From Dehalococcoidia bacterium (GTDB lineage: Bacteria > Chloroflexota > Dehalococcoidia > Lucifugimonadales > Lucifugimonadaceae): DNA of 64,000 bases. The notes under the pieces are model-generated. The model saw nothing but the letters and a program-made list of their open reading frames with translations. It was not told where the DNA came from and made no database searches. The stretch spans positions 914 to 64,913 of the forward strand of contig DUCO01000006.1 of NCBI GenBank assembly GCA_012959765.1, written 5' to 3'. This document shows, piece by piece, positions 18,025 through 28,601 of the stretch. Each line of letters starts with the position of its first letter. The stretch's first letter is position 1. The position numbers and the translations under genes were made by a program.

Positions 18025-18951
18025 TTGCCCAGCTCTGGGGTGAATCATTACCTGGCGAGTGATCCGCGAGCTACGTGGCTGAATCGCGTGACCGCCCCTC
18101 ACGATGAAGTCAGATAGGAACTGCTGGCGCAGATCTGGTACTTGTAATTGGCCCACGCGTCGGCGCCAGTGAGCGTCTATCTCGTGTAATCGGGTGTTTT
18201 TATCCTGTCCCCATTGCGTGAGTTGCCCATCGTGTTGCTTCCACTTTTTGGCAGCGTAGACAGCGGCCAGTAGAAGCAACGCACCTGCAATTGCATCTAA
18301 AACGTAGTGGTTGGCTGTGGCAATAATCGCCACGAACATCACGGCCTGGTACATAAATCCGGCGATCTTGACCCATAAGCCCCCGAGTTTGAAGGCTCCG
18401 ATCATGACCAGTAGGGCCCATGCGTAGTGCAGGCTCGGCATTGCGGCGAACCGGTTGTAGCTGATAGATGAATCGGAACTTGGTGCGGGGTCGAGGCCCA
18501 GAAGGGTAACCGTATCGGTCATACCGAGTCCGGGCATGAACCTTGGCGGTGCGAGCGGGTAAAGGGCAAAAACCACGGCTCCGAAGATCATCGTAAGAAC
18601 GAATGTACGCCTCAGGTCGATATACGCTACTCGGTTTTTGATGAACAGAATGATCGCGGTGCCGATTAGTCCAGCCCACATGCCGATGGCATAGAAGTAG
18701 GTCAGCGCGATAAGCGCGCCGAGTGATACTCGACCGATGATCTGCTGGATGAACGACTCTTGATTTAAGGCGAGCGCGGTTTCGAGTCTGATAACATCCC
18801 ACCCGTTTGAAACTGCTTTCAGAACTGGGGAAGGGTCGGTCAGATTCTTTACAAGTGCAAAGATCAGGTAGCAAGCCCCGATCAGTGCAATTTCTTTGGT
18901 GACAATCTTCAGCACCACGCAACCCCGAATACGGATCAAATTACTTTGCAC
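17980..18951 (-). CDS. PAP2-superfamily membrane phosphatase (inositolphosphotransferase-like)
   Basis: This 323-residue protein has about six membrane helices. Its PAP2-like signature segments are YPLAPPRF, AAMPSLHYAW and NHYVLDAIAG, the last two holding the catalytic histidines. The spacing resembles the Aur1/Ipt1-type bacterial PAP2 group, which act on lipid phosphates. The region after about residue 240 is hydrophilic and basic, and its end overlaps the convergent cytochrome gene by 45 bases. An internal GTG a dozen codons downstream is an alternative start. No operon partner is evident. The reaction on a lipid or polyprenyl phosphate is inferred from the family. Confidence 0.85.
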   Translation of the reverse strand: MQSNLIRIRGCVVLKIVTKEIALIGACYLIFALVKNLTDPSPVLKAVSNGWDVIRLETALALNQESFIQQIIGRVSLGALIALTYFYAIGMWAGLIGTAIILFIKNRVAYIDLRRTFVLTMIFGAVVFALYPLAPPRFMPGLGMTDTVTLLGLDPAPSSDSSISYNRFAAMPSLHYAWALLVMIGAFKLGGLWVKIAGFMYQAVMFVAIIATANHYVLDAIAGALLLLAAVYAAKKWKQHDGQLTQWGQDKNTRLHEIDAHWRRRVGQLQVPDLRQQFLSDFIVRGGHAIQPRSSRITRQVMIHPRAGQSFHPELDDLSLVLS

Positions 18952-19375
18952 CCATCTCTCTAGAGAGAGTCAGCAAATCATCCGGTTTCACATATTTTTT
19001 GCAATTTTCCGGGTTTAGTCAAGTCGGTGAAGTTAGGATTTAGTGTTTATGGGGGGACTTTTACGAGTAAAAAGGTGTATTTACTAAATTACAGGTAAAA
19101 ATAGCCATGGTTCGAGGCTTACAACTGCCGAGAATGAGTGCCGCGTCAGGCATATTGCTTCGCATGCACGTTGACAGTTAGATGGAGGCAGGGCTAGACT
19201 TTGAGGCTGTCAGAGAAATGTCCATCTCTTTTCGTGTCGCCCTGGTTCATATTTTTTAATTCCCAACATTACCGAATGTACGTGCTGTAGCCCTGCGCGT
19301 TCTTCGGCTTTTACGCGTTTGAGATAGCTTCTCGCACGCGTGTAATCCATACCCAGTCACTCTAGGAGTGTGTGC
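18952..19375. other. Intergenic region upstream of rpoB
   Basis: No coding frame is supported in this 424-base stretch. A 14-base palindrome (TCTCTCTAGAGAGA, 18955-18968) sits at the left edge next to the PAP2 start. AT-rich sequence at 19065-19105 is a plausible promoter area. The ribosomal protein genes that often precede rpoB are absent. Confidence 0.5.
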
Positions 19376-22300
19376 ATGGTCATCGCTGATCGCCGATTAG
19401 CCCCATCTGAAAACCCCGACTTCCAAGGTTTCAACAGCATTGCCAACAATGTTGATGTTCCGAGTCTGGTTCAAGTCCAGGTCAACTCATTCGAATGGCT
19501 CAAGACGGATGGTATAAAAGACCTTCTCGAAGAATTTTCGCCAATAGAAGATTTCTCGGGTGGTCGATTCGACCTACGCTTTTTGGGCCACGAGGTACGG
19601 AAGCCCAAGCACACCGAGCGTGAGTGCCGGAAGCGCGAGATTACTTACTCTGCGCCGCTCTACATCACTGTTCAGCTGGTCATCAAGGAAACTGGTGAAG
19701 TTAAAGAGCAGACGTTGTTCTTTGGCGATGTGCCGATGATGACGGAAAATGGCACGTTCGTGATAAATGGTGCCGAACGAGTTGTCGTATCGCAGTTGGT
19801 TCGATCACCTGGTGCGTATTTCACCACCAAGACCGACCCTGTAACAGGCCGTGAACTTTGCAGCGCCAAGCTGATTCCTTACCGAGGAGCATGGGTTGAG
19901 CTGGAAACCAGCAACAAAGACCTGCTTTCGGTGAAGGTTGACCGAAAGCGTAAAGCACCGATTTCGACCCTGTTGAGAGCGCTTGGCTTCACGACGGATG
20001 ACGATATTCTTGGACTTGTGGCTGATGTTGACGATGATCCGGTTCACAACTACATGCAGGCCACGCTTGCCAAAGATACTGCTGCAACTACGGAGGAAGA
20101 GGCTCTTCTCGAGTTCTACCGCCGATTGCGCCCTGGTGAGCCGCCGAGTGTTGACAATGCTCGTGAACTGATCCAGAACCTGTTCTTTAACGACCGTAAA
20201 TACGACCTTGGTCGCGTTGGCCGTTACAAGTTGAACCGCAGGCTTGGAGTTGATGAGAAGACTCGAACTCTTACCAAGAACGATTTCGTTGAGATGATTC
20301 GACGCATGATTACGATCAACAACGGTCGAGCTTCTAACGACGATATCGACCATTTGGGTAACCGCCGAGTGCGAGCCGTTGGTGAACTCATTCAGAACCA
20401 GCTCCGTGTTGGCCTTCTGCGAATGGAACGCGTTGTAAAAGAGCGCATGACTACGCAGATGGACCCAACTACTACAACTCCTGCCGCGCTGATCAACATC
20501 AGGCCGGTAGTTGCTGCTGTTCGAGAGTTCTTTGGTGGATCGCAGTTGTCGCAGTTCATGGACCAGACCAACCCTCTGGCTGAACTGACGCATAAGCGTC
20601 GTCTTTCAGCACTTGGACCTGGTGGTCTCTCCCGAGAACGCGCAGGATTCGATGTGCGTGACGTGCACGCCTCTCACTACGGTCGTATCTGCCCAATCGA
20701 AACTCCAGAAGGCCCGAACATTGGTCTTTTGGGTTCGCTTTCGACATATGCGCGATTGAACGACTACGGATTTATCGAGACTCCTTACCGAAGGATTCTT
20801 CGGACGATGAATAGCGATAACCCCGACATTCAGGGTCGGACCCCTCTTGAGGACATTGCCGACAAAAGCGGCAAGGTTGTTGCAGAATCTGGCAAGCCGA
20901 TCACGATTCCGGTTGCGGAGTTGGTGAACGCCCTGAAGTCACGAGAAGTGATTGTTCAGGCGTACGTCACGACTGAAGAGGGTGATCGAGATTACCTTTC
21001 GGCCGATGACGAAGAGTTGAACACCATTGGTCAGGCAACTACACCGATGGACGCAAAGGGCCAGATCACAACTGAACTGGTTGAGGTGCGCGTTGGTGGT
21101 AGTGAATCGTATACGTACGTTCACCCGGACGAAGTCAACTACATGGACGTATCGCCGATGCAGATCGTAAGTATTTCGACTGCATTGATTCCGTTCCTTG
21201 AGCACGATGACGCTAACCGAGCCTTGATGGGTTCGAACATGCAACGTCAGGCTGTTCCATTGATTCGACCTCAGGCTCCTCTGGTGGGAACCGGAATGGA
21301 ATACCGCGTTGCTACCGACTCGGGTCAGGTAGTGATGTCGAATACTCAGGGAGTTGTTTCGGAATCGACAAGCGATCACATCAACGTCCTCAGCGAAGAC
21401 GGCGAAACCACCGAGTATCCACTGACGAAGTTCGTTCGATCCAACCAGGGCACATCGATCAACCAGCACCCGATCGTTCACAAGGGAGACAAGGTCAATT
21501 CTGGAACACCGTTGGCCGACAGTTCATCGACCGAGAACGGTGAGCTTGCGCTTGGTCAGAATCTGCTCGTTGGTTTCATGACCTTCGACGGCTACAACTA
21601 TGAAGACGCGATCATCCTTAACGAAGACCTCGTGAAAGATGACCGATTCACCTCGATTCACATCGACAAACACGAAGTTGAGGCTCGTGAGACCAAGCTT
21701 GGTCCCGAAGAGATCACTCGTGACATTCCGAACGTCGGTGAAGAGAGTCTGCGTGACCTCGACGACGAAGGAATTATTCGAATTGGCGCATGGGTAACAC
21801 CGGGCGACATTCTGGTGGGCAAGATCACACCAAAGGGTGAAACCGAACTGACTGCAGAAGAAAAACTGCTGCGGGCTATTTTCGGTGAGAAGGCGCGTGA
21901 CGTAAAAGACACAAGCCTTCGCGTTCCTCACGGTCAGCACGGCAAGGTGATCGACGTTCGAATTCTTACGAAAGAGAAGGGCGACGACATGCTTCCGGGC
22001 GTAACCAAGACGGTTCGCGTTTGGGTTGCTCACACTCGCAAGATCAACCAGGGCGACAAGATGGCCGGTCGGCACGGTAACAAGGGTGTTGTGGCGAAGG
22101 TTCTTCCACGAGAAGACATGCCATTCCTGCCCGACGGCACGCCGCTCGACATTATGTTGAACCCAATCGGTGTACCTTCCCGAATGAACCTGGGTCAGCT
22201 GCTCGAAACCCATTTGGGTTGGGCTGCTAACACTCTTGGTTTCCATGCCCGAACGCCAGTATTCGATAGCGCACAGGATAGCGTTATTGAAGACCAGCTG

Positions 22301-23302
22301 GCGCGGGCGTGGTTTGTTCGTGAATCGAACGCTAAAGAGCACCGCGATCTGGATTCGAACGATATCGATTGGCCGAAGGTTGATGCGTATCTTGAAGAAC
22401 GCGGCTTCGACCGTGACCGACTCTGGAGTGACGCTCAGTCGAACCGTGGTGTTGCCCGAGAGGCATGCTTGCGAATCTGGCTGAAAGAAACTGCAGGTAT
22501 CGAAACTGAAGGTATGAAGCCTTCGGAGCTGATGCAGGAATCACTCAAGATTTCACGAGAGCGAAACCTTTCTGCGCCGATCTTTGGCAAGCAGATGATT
22601 TTCGATGGACGAACTGGTATTGAGTACGACGCTCCGATTACGGTCGGAAACGTGTACATGCTGAAGCTCATTCACCTTGTGCAAGACAAGATTCACGCCC
22701 GATCTACTGGTCCCTACTCGCTTATTACCCAGCAGCCGCTCGGTGGTAAAGCTCAGTTTGGTGGACAGCGATTTGGTGAGATGGAAGTGTGGGCACTGGA
22801 AGCATATTCAGCTGCTTATACGTTGCAGGAAATGCTGACGATCAAGTCTGACGACGTGATCGGACGTGTGAAAACTTACGAAGCAATCGTGAAGGGTGAG
22901 GAGGTCATCCAGCCGGGTGTACCTGAGTCATTCCACGTTCTGCTGAAGGAACTGCAGGGTCTTGGTCTTTCGGTTGAACTTCTTAACGAAGACATCGAAC
23001 GGTTCAACCAGGCTCAAACTCAGGCCCAAGAAATGTCGGCAACCCTTGGTACGCCACTCGGCTGGGACGACTTGAGTGACGAGCCTCTTGATGCGTTGGA
23101 TATCGAAGAACTACCCAGTGGTGAACTGCCGGTTGATTCTGTCGAGACCGACGAGTCGAGTGATGACGAAGAGTCTGATGACAAATCGTCGGATGATGGC
23201 GAATCGGAAGAGCCTACAGAAGACTCGCTTCAAACTCTAGCTTCTGAGGAATCAGAGGAAGTCGTCGATGGCGTTGTTGGCGTCGAAGACGAAGAGAACT
23301 AA
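19376..23302 (+). CDS. rpoB: DNA-directed RNA polymerase subunit beta
   Basis: The start is ATG 19376, 7 bases after AGGAG (19364-19368 region). A GTG two codons earlier is too close to that box. The 1308-residue protein has all main beta-subunit regions. The rifampicin pocket near residues 388-415 reads [20 protein letters not shown] and then RLSALGPGG. The Asp, His and Ser that mutate to resistance are all the sensitive forms. Other conserved blocks include [20 protein letters not shown] near the end. The last 80 or so residues are an acidic Ser/Asp/Glu-rich tail not found in most phyla. It is followed by rpoC after a 127-base gap containing a strong hairpin. Confidence 0.98.
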   Translation: MVIADRRLAPSENPDFQGFNSIANNVDVPSLVQVQVNSFEWLKTDGIKDLLEEFSPIEDFSGGRFDLRFLGHEVRKPKHTERECRKREITYSAPLYITVQLVIKETGEVKEQTLFFGDVPMMTENGTFVINGAERVVVSQLVRSPGAYFTTKTDPVTGRELCSAKLIPYRGAWVELETSNKDLLSVKVDRKRKAPISTLLRALGFTTDDDILGLVADVDDDPVHNYMQATLAKDTAATTEEEALLEFYRRLRPGEPPSVDNARELIQNLFFNDRKYDLGRVGRYKLNRRLGVDEKTRTLTKNDFVEMIRRMITINNGRASNDDIDHLGNRRVRAVGELIQNQLRVGLLRMERVVKERMTTQMDPTTTTPAALINIRPVVAAVREFFGGSQLSQFMDQTNPLAELTHKRRLSALGPGGLSRERAGFDVRDVHASHYGRICPIETPEGPNIGLLGSLSTYARLNDYGFIETPYRRILRTMNSDNPDIQGRTPLEDIADKSGKVVAESGKPITIPVAELVNALKSREVIVQAYVTTEEGDRDYLSADDEELNTIGQATTPMDAKGQITTELVEVRVGGSESYTYVHPDEVNYMDVSPMQIVSISTALIPFLEHDDANRALMGSNMQRQAVPLIRPQAPLVGTGMEYRVATDSGQVVMSNTQGVVSESTSDHINVLSEDGETTEYPLTKFVRSNQGTSINQHPIVHKGDKVNSGTPLADSSSTENGELALGQNLLVGFMTFDGYNYEDAIILNEDLVKDDRFTSIHIDKHEVEARETKLGPEEITRDIPNVGEESLRDLDDEGIIRIGAWVTPGDILVGKITPKGETELTAEEKLLRAIFGEKARDVKDTSLRVPHGQHGKVIDVRILTKEKGDDMLPGVTKTVRVWVAHTRKINQGDKMAGRHGNKGVVAKVLPREDMPFLPDGTPLDIMLNPIGVPSRMNLGQLLETHLGWAANTLGFHARTPVFDSAQDSVIEDQLARAWFVRESNAKEHRDLDSNDIDWPKVDAYLEERGFDRDRLWSDAQSNRGVAREACLRIWLKETAGIETEGMKPSELMQESLKISRERNLSAPIFGKQMIFDGRTGIEYDAPITVGNVYMLKLIHLVQDKIHARSTGPYSLITQQPLGGKAQFGGQRFGEMEVWALEAYSAAYTLQEMLTIKSDDVIGRVKTYEAIVKGEEVIQPGVPESFHVLLKELQGLGLSVELLNEDIERFNQAQTQAQEMSATLGTPLGWDDLSDEPLDALDIEELPSGELPVDSVETDESSDDEESDDKSSDDGESEEPTEDSLQTLASEESEEVVDGVVGVEDEEN

Positions 23303-23315
23303 CTAAACAAATTAC

Positions 23316-23340
23316 ATCCCGGCCGAAATCCGGCCGGGAT
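23316..23340 (+). other. Strong hairpin in the rpoB-rpoC gap
   Basis: ATCCCGGCCG (23316-23325) pairs perfectly with CGGCCGGGAT (23331-23340) around the loop AAATC. No T-run follows, so it is not a classical terminator. It may be an attenuator, a processing site or a stabiliser of the rpoB transcript end. Confidence 0.7.
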
Positions 23341-23429
23341 CAATCGATTTGCTGGTTTTGCCAGCTTTACACGACGGGCTAGCCGCCCATAGGGGATTTA
23401 TCCCCGGAAGGCTAAGGAAACGGCCACAT

Positions 23430-26400
23430 ATGACACAGTCTGGCGCCGATTTCAACGCTATTAGAATCTCCCTAGCATCGCCAGAGCAGATTCGAGCATG
23501 GTCATACGGAGAAGTGACCAAACCGGAGACGATTAACTACCGCACATTGCGGCCGGAAAAAGACGGGCTGTTTTGTGAACGTATTTTTGGTCCTACCAAG
23601 GACTGGGAGTGCTACTGCGGTAAGTACAAGAAGATACGTTACAAGGGCGTAATTTGCGACCGATGTGGCGTTGAAGTTGCACGATCCAAGGTTCGACGAG
23701 AACGCATGGGCCACGTCAAGCTGGCAGCCCCTGTTGCTCACATTTGGTTTTCCAAGGGAACGCCATCGCGCCTTGGTCTGATTCTCGATCTTTCACCGCG
23801 TAACCTTGAGCGAGTTCTTTACTTCGCACAGTACGTTGTTACTTCGGTCGACAACATGGCGCGTCAGAACGCCATCGAGCAGCTCGAAGCCTACAGAGAC
23901 GCTGAAACCAATCGTTTGGGCGAAGAGCTGACGGAATCACTTGCGGGCGGCGGCGTTGAGCCGATTCTCGCAACAACGATGCAGGCCATGTTCGACGCCA
24001 AGGTTGAGGCCGACCGCATTGCGCTGGAGTTCTCGGAATCCGATAAGCCGAAGAAAAAGCCGACCAAGGCTCGGATGAACAAGGCTGAAAAAGAAACTGC
24101 AGAACGTATCGAGGCTGAGAAGGCCGAGATTGAAAAATTCAAGGGCGACGACGCGTCGGCCAAGCTCTCAGAGATCACTGATGAGCGAAAAGCAGCTGTT
24201 GAAGCCGATGTTCAGGACAAGATCGACGATCTCGAAGCAATTCGGGTGATGGATCTTCTCACCGAGGCTCGCTTCCGTGAGCTTCGTGACAAGTTCGGAC
24301 AGGTATTCAAGGCATCGATGGGTGCGGAGTCGGTTCTCGAAATTCTTCAGAACACTGATCTCGATGCAGTTCGGGTTGATCTTCACGACCAAGTTCTAAA
24401 CACCTCTGGTCAGCGTCGCAAGAAGGCGATCAAGCGACTTCGTGTTGTTGAGGCCTTCCGCAAGAGTGGCAACAAGATTGAGTGGATGATTCTTACTGTT
24501 CTGCCGGTACTGCCGCCAGAACTTCACCCGATGGTTCAGCTCGATGGTGGCCGATTCGCCACGAGTGACCTGAACGACCTGTACCGAAGGGTTATCAACC
24601 GAAACAACCGGTTGAAGCACCTGATCGAGCTGCAGGCTCCAGACATCATCATTCGTAACGAAAAGCGAATGCTGCAGGAAGCTGTCGACGCACTTATCGA
24701 TAACGGTCGACGTGGTCGCGCCATTCAGGGCAGCCACAATCACAAGCTCAAGTCTCTTACTGACCTGCTACGTGGTAAGCAGGGTCGATTCCGCCAGAAC
24801 CTGCTTGGTAAACGAGTGGACTACAGCGGACGATCGGTAATTATTTCGGGTCCACAGCTCAAAATGTACGAGTGTGGCTTGCCGAAGAAGATGGCGCTTG
24901 AATTGTTCAAGCCGTTCGTAATGAACGCACTTGTTGTGAAGGGTTATGCCCACAACATCAAGAGCGCAAAGCGAATGACCGAACGAGCACGTCCGGAAAT
25001 CTGGGATCTTCTTGAAGAAGTTATCCAGAACCACCCGGTAATGCTTAACCGTGCGCCAACGCTTCACCGACTTGGTATTCAGGCCTTCCAGCCTGTGCTG
25101 GTCGATGGATCTGCCATTCAGATTCACCCGCTCGTTTGCACAGCTTTCAATGCTGACTTCGATGGTGACCAGATGGCCGTGCACGTTCCTCTTTCGCGAG
25201 AAGCCGTGCTTGAAGCAAACCGACTGATGCTTTCAACCAACAACATGCTTGCGCCGAGCTCGGGTTTCCCGATTGTTTCGCCAACGCTAGACATGGTTCT
25301 TGGCATGTACTACCTGACCGGCATCGACAATGATCAGTTGACGCCGGTTGAGCGAGACGAAGAAGGCAACGCAAAGTACAAGACTTTTGCCAATTTCGAA
25401 GATGCCCGATTTGCTCACGACGTTGAGCGGGTCAAGCTTCGCGAAATCATCAAGGTACGGGACGAGGCAGGTGAGTGGATCGAGACGACTGTTGGTCGAA
25501 TCATCTATAACCGTGCGTTGCCTGATGCGATGGACTTCCGGAATCAACTGTTCGACCGAACTGCAATTGAAGCACTTGTGGGCGAAGCAGTGAACGAGCA
25601 CGGTAACGAAGTTACCGCAATCATGCTTGACCAGCTGAAGGAGCTTGGCTTCCGCTACGCGACTCAGTCGGGTACGACTATCGCAATGAAGGACATTGTT
25701 GTTCCGCCGCAGAAGCAGTCGCTGCTTTCAGCTGCCGACACCAAGATTGCTCGGCTTGATGAGCAGTACCAGGAAGGTCTGATCACTGACCCGGAGCGAT
25801 ACAAGGCTTCTGTCAAAATCTGGACCGATGTATCGGACAAGATGACGAAGGCTGTTGAAGACACTTTGCCGAACTACGGCGGTATCTTCACGATGGCCGA
25901 TTCGGGTGCCAAAGGTAACATCGCTCAGATCAAGCAGATGGCCGGCATGCGTGGATTGATGTCAGACCCCAAGGGTAGGATTATCGAGATGCCGATTCGC
26001 TCCAGCTTTGCTGAGGGTCTTTCGGTTCTTGAGTACTTCATTTCGACTCACGGAGCTCGAAAAGGACTGGCTGACACGGCACTGAGAACAGCTGACTCGG
26101 GTTACCTGACTCGACGTCTTGCTGACGTTGCTCAGGACGTGATTATCACCACTGCTGACGATCTGGGTGCTCAGGGCTTCCTGATCACTGGTGACTCAAA
26201 GGGTGGCATTCAGGCACCGCTTGCCGATCGTGTTGTAACTCGATACCTGGCTGAACCGATTGTTCACCCAGAGACGGGCGAAATAATCGCGGATCGTGAT
26301 GAACTGGTCACACGTGAAATCGCCATTAAAATCACTGAAGCTAACGTGACGCAAGCATGGGTATTCTCACCGCTTTCCAGCACAAGACAGCGTGGTATTT

Positions 26401-27881
26401 CTCAGAAATGCTACGGAGCTTCGCTGGCAACAAACACCCCTGCACTTATAGGTGAGGCAGTTGGAATTATCGCTGCTCAGTCGATTGGTGAGCCGGGTAC
26501 GCAGCTTACGATGAGAACGTTCCACACTGGCGGTATCGCCGGAAAGGACATCACGTCCGGTCTTCCTCGTGTGGTTGAACTCTTCGAAGCACGCCAGCCC
26601 AAGGGTATGGCAGTTCTATCCGAAATCGGTGGCAAGGTTGAACTCGCACAGTTGCCGGAAGGCCGTGTGGTTCGTGTAATTTCTACGGAAGAATTCTCGG
26701 AAGAATTGGACATTCCTAGCACGCACCGCCAGACGATCAAGACAGGCGACTGGATTGACGCTGGTGAGGCAGTTCTTTCGGCGAAGAAAACCGCAATGGC
26801 AGCAGCCAAAAAGGCTGGTACCCAGGACGAACTTGTCGAAGAGATTTTTGCTCCGGTAGCGGGGACTGTGCAGGTCACTAAGACTGCAGTTCGCATTACA
26901 TGGAACGAAACTGACGAACGTGAATACGTAATTCCTGCAGCATCGGAAATTCTGATGACTGACGGGGAATCCATCGAACCGGGCACTGCACTGACAGATG
27001 GCCCGAAGAACCCGCAAGACATTCTGCGAATCGAAGGTCAGGGCGCTGTTCAGCGTTACCTGGTCGACGAAGTTCAGGCTGTTTACCGATCACAGGGTGT
27101 GCAGTTGCACGACAAGCACGTCGAAGTAATTGTGCGTCAGATGATGCGCAAGGTTCGAGTCGACAGCCCGGGTGACAGCGATCTGCTGCCAGGCGAGTTG
27201 GTCGACAGGCACGAATACGAATTCACAAACCACAACATTCTGGCTGAGGGCGGCGAACCCGCCACAGCAAGCCCGGTTCTTCTGGGAGTGACGAGGGCAT
27301 CCCTCAACACCCAGAGCTTCCTGGCAGCAGCATCATTCCAGGAGACCGCTCGAGTGCTGACAGATGCCGCTGTAAACGGATCTGTCGACCGCCTGAACGG
27401 TTTGAAGGAAAACGTGATCATTGGACGATTGATTCCAGCTCGACTGGATCAGACGCCTGAAGGTCGCGAGCGTCTTGGTGTGAAAGAGGGCGAGCGCAAG
27501 GCTGGTCGACTTACCGGCTTCACGCAGGCTCCTGCCACATTCGAAGAAGCTCTTGCTGTTATCGGTGGTGGCGATCTGGTTGGCGTTGACGCCGAAACCG
27601 GAGCACCTGCTGGCGGTGATGCAGCGGCGGCCGCAGCGGCTGTGGTTGCAACATCAGACACTGCTAAGGACGATGGCGGTCTGCTCGCAGCAGTATCGGC
27701 TTTGACCGATGCGGCTAAGGCTAGCGATGATTCGCCTAAGGCTGGCGATGACGATGCTGCGAGGGCAGCGGAAGCGCTACGTGCTTCTACGTCGACAGCC
27801 GAAGAGAACGTTGAGCCAGCACCACAGTTTGTGGATGACGGCAGTGAAGGTGATGGCGAAGGCGAAAGCTCGAAAGAGTAG
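23430..27881 (+). CDS. rpoC: DNA-directed RNA polymerase subunit beta'
   Basis: The start is ATG 23430, 10 bases after AAGGAA. The frame is open 27 codons further upstream, but that part is unlike the family. The 1483-residue protein has the zinc finger CYCGKYKK with ICDRCGVEV (cysteines from residue 61), the catalytic [12 protein letters not shown] with D576, D578 and D580, and the bridge/trigger region followed by [16 protein letters not shown]. Between about residues 190 and 270 is a charged coiled-coil-like insertion rich in Glu, Lys and Ala. The C-terminal 100 residues are a low-complexity tail of Ala, Gly, Asp and Ser. Together with rpoB it forms the polymerase core. Confidence 0.98.
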   Translation: MTQSGADFNAIRISLASPEQIRAWSYGEVTKPETINYRTLRPEKDGLFCERIFGPTKDWECYCGKYKKIRYKGVICDRCGVEVARSKVRRERMGHVKLAAPVAHIWFSKGTPSRLGLILDLSPRNLERVLYFAQYVVTSVDNMARQNAIEQLEAYRDAETNRLGEELTESLAGGGVEPILATTMQAMFDAKVEADRIALEFSESDKPKKKPTKARMNKAEKETAERIEAEKAEIEKFKGDDASAKLSEITDERKAAVEADVQDKIDDLEAIRVMDLLTEARFRELRDKFGQVFKASMGAESVLEILQNTDLDAVRVDLHDQVLNTSGQRRKKAIKRLRVVEAFRKSGNKIEWMILTVLPVLPPELHPMVQLDGGRFATSDLNDLYRRVINRNNRLKHLIELQAPDIIIRNEKRMLQEAVDALIDNGRRGRAIQGSHNHKLKSLTDLLRGKQGRFRQNLLGKRVDYSGRSVIISGPQLKMYECGLPKKMALELFKPFVMNALVVKGYAHNIKSAKRMTERARPEIWDLLEEVIQNHPVMLNRAPTLHRLGIQAFQPVLVDGSAIQIHPLVCTAFNADFDGDQMAVHVPLSREAVLEANRLMLSTNNMLAPSSGFPIVSPTLDMVLGMYYLTGIDNDQLTPVERDEEGNAKYKTFANFEDARFAHDVERVKLREIIKVRDEAGEWIETTVGRIIYNRALPDAMDFRNQLFDRTAIEALVGEAVNEHGNEVTAIMLDQLKELGFRYATQSGTTIAMKDIVVPPQKQSLLSAADTKIARLDEQYQEGLITDPERYKASVKIWTDVSDKMTKAVEDTLPNYGGIFTMADSGAKGNIAQIKQMAGMRGLMSDPKGRIIEMPIRSSFAEGLSVLEYFISTHGARKGLADTALRTADSGYLTRRLADVAQDVIITTADDLGAQGFLITGDSKGGIQAPLADRVVTRYLAEPIVHPETGEIIADRDELVTREIAIKITEANVTQAWVFSPLSSTRQRGISQKCYGASLATNTPALIGEAVGIIAAQSIGEPGTQLTMRTFHTGGIAGKDITSGLPRVVELFEARQPKGMAVLSEIGGKVELAQLPEGRVVRVISTEEFSEELDIPSTHRQTIKTGDWIDAGEAVLSAKKTAMAAAKKAGTQDELVEEIFAPVAGTVQVTKTAVRITWNETDEREYVIPAASEILMTDGESIEPGTALTDGPKNPQDILRIEGQGAVQRYLVDEVQAVYRSQGVQLHDKHVEVIVRQMMRKVRVDSPGDSDLLPGELVDRHEYEFTNHNILAEGGEPATASPVLLGVTRASLNTQSFLAAASFQETARVLTDAAVNGSVDRLNGLKENVIIGRLIPARLDQTPEGRERLGVKEGERKAGRLTGFTQAPATFEEALAVIGGGDLVGVDAETGAPAGGDAAAAAAAVVATSDTAKDDGGLLAAVSALTDAAKASDDSPKAGDDDAARAAEALRASTSTAEENVEPAPQFVDDGSEGDGEGESSKE

Positions 27882-27912
27882 AAGCTAGACTTCGTTTTGA
27901 AACGATAACTTT

Positions 27913-27950
27913 GTAGCCCCCAGTCTTTTGGCTGGGGGCTACGTGTTTTT
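27913..27950 (+). terminator. Rho-independent terminator after rpoC
   Basis: GTAGCCCCCAG (27913-27923) pairs with CTGGGGGCTAC (27932-27942) around an 8-base loop, followed by GTGTTTTT. The strong stem and T-run 30 bases after the rpoC stop mark the end of the rpoBC transcript. Confidence 0.93.
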
Positions 27951-28200
27951 GAGAGTTATTGATTGTCCGCTGTCAGTAGCCAGCGATTTCCTGAGCGAAG
28001 CGACAGCGAAGTCGAAGGACCTCCAGTGATTTCGGGATCAGCTGGCAGGTTGGCACGTTACTTTCTCCGGCTGATCCGTTATTCCTCCGAGATCCCTCTA
28101 TTCCGCTATTGCTCCAATCGGGAAATAGGATTCACCTAAATCACAAAGCTTTCCGAAAATGAGTGTAATTGGGTATAGCGGCAGGACGCTACTTTTCTCG
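27951..28200. other. Non-coding stretch between rpoC and tRNA-Val
   Basis: No gene is visible. Positions about 27990-28020 (CCTGAGCGAAGCGACAGCGA and on) resemble one arm of the scattered palindromic repeats with GAGCGAAG...CGAAG cores found in many bacterial genomes. No second arm was seen nearby. Confidence 0.4.
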
Positions 28201-28206
28201 TATAAT
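28201..28206 (+). promoter_or_regulatory. -10 box of the tRNA-Val promoter
   Basis: A perfect TATAAT lies 16 bases before the first base of tRNA-Val, too far upstream for a start at the mature end but right for a short 5' leader. The -35 region has no clear consensus. Confidence 0.6.
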
Positions 28207-28221
28207 TGAACTTCGGATTGA

Positions 28222-28298
28222 GGGCGGTTAGCTCAGTTGGCTAGAGCGCGTCGTTGACATCGACGAGGTCACAGGTTCAAGTCCTGTACCGCCCACCA
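28222..28298 (+). tRNA. tRNA-Val (GAC)
   Basis: This is a 77-base tRNA with encoded CCA. The acceptor GGGCGGT pairs with ACCGCCC. The anticodon stem CGTCG/CGACG encloses TTGACAT, giving anticodon GAC for valine. D-loop and T-arm (ACAGGTTCAAGTCCTGT) are standard, and the discriminator is A. Confidence 0.96.
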
Positions 28299-28601
28299 CC
28301 ACTTCTGTCATGGCAGAAACATTTGGTAATCATGTGCAGCAGGTCGCAAATAAACATCAGAACCACACTGGTTCAGAGCGACTCAGCGGAGTGCAGCCCG
28401 TCTAACGGGCGCAGTACCGCCACTACGTAGGCGCGCCGCCCCCCACGCCATTCATGGCTCGGCGACGTGCCCCTTCCAATTCAACGTAGTAAGTTCACTT
28501 CATCGACTCACGCACCAGTTATTTTTTGGGCGTGTCTCGATATGCACAGCGAGTCGTTACGTACACCGTAGTTCGATTCGCAAAAATTGGAGCCACTCGA
28601 C
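28299..28601 (+). other. Structured leader upstream of thrS
   Basis: This 303-base gap has no gene. A small hairpin TTCTG/CAGAA follows the tRNA. The part at 28380-28480 is very G+C-rich with several possible stems and includes AGTACCGCC, faintly like a T-box core. However, the T-box element that must pair with the tRNA end (TGGN within AGGGTGG) is missing, so I do not call a T-box riboswitch. Confidence 0.4.

Noticed and set aside
28380-28560. Possible T-box riboswitch upstream of thrS (AGTACCGCC and G+C-rich stems).
   Set aside because: The T-box core needed to pair with the tRNA acceptor end (TGGN in AGGGTGG) is missing, and no specifier loop or terminator/antiterminator pair could be drawn.
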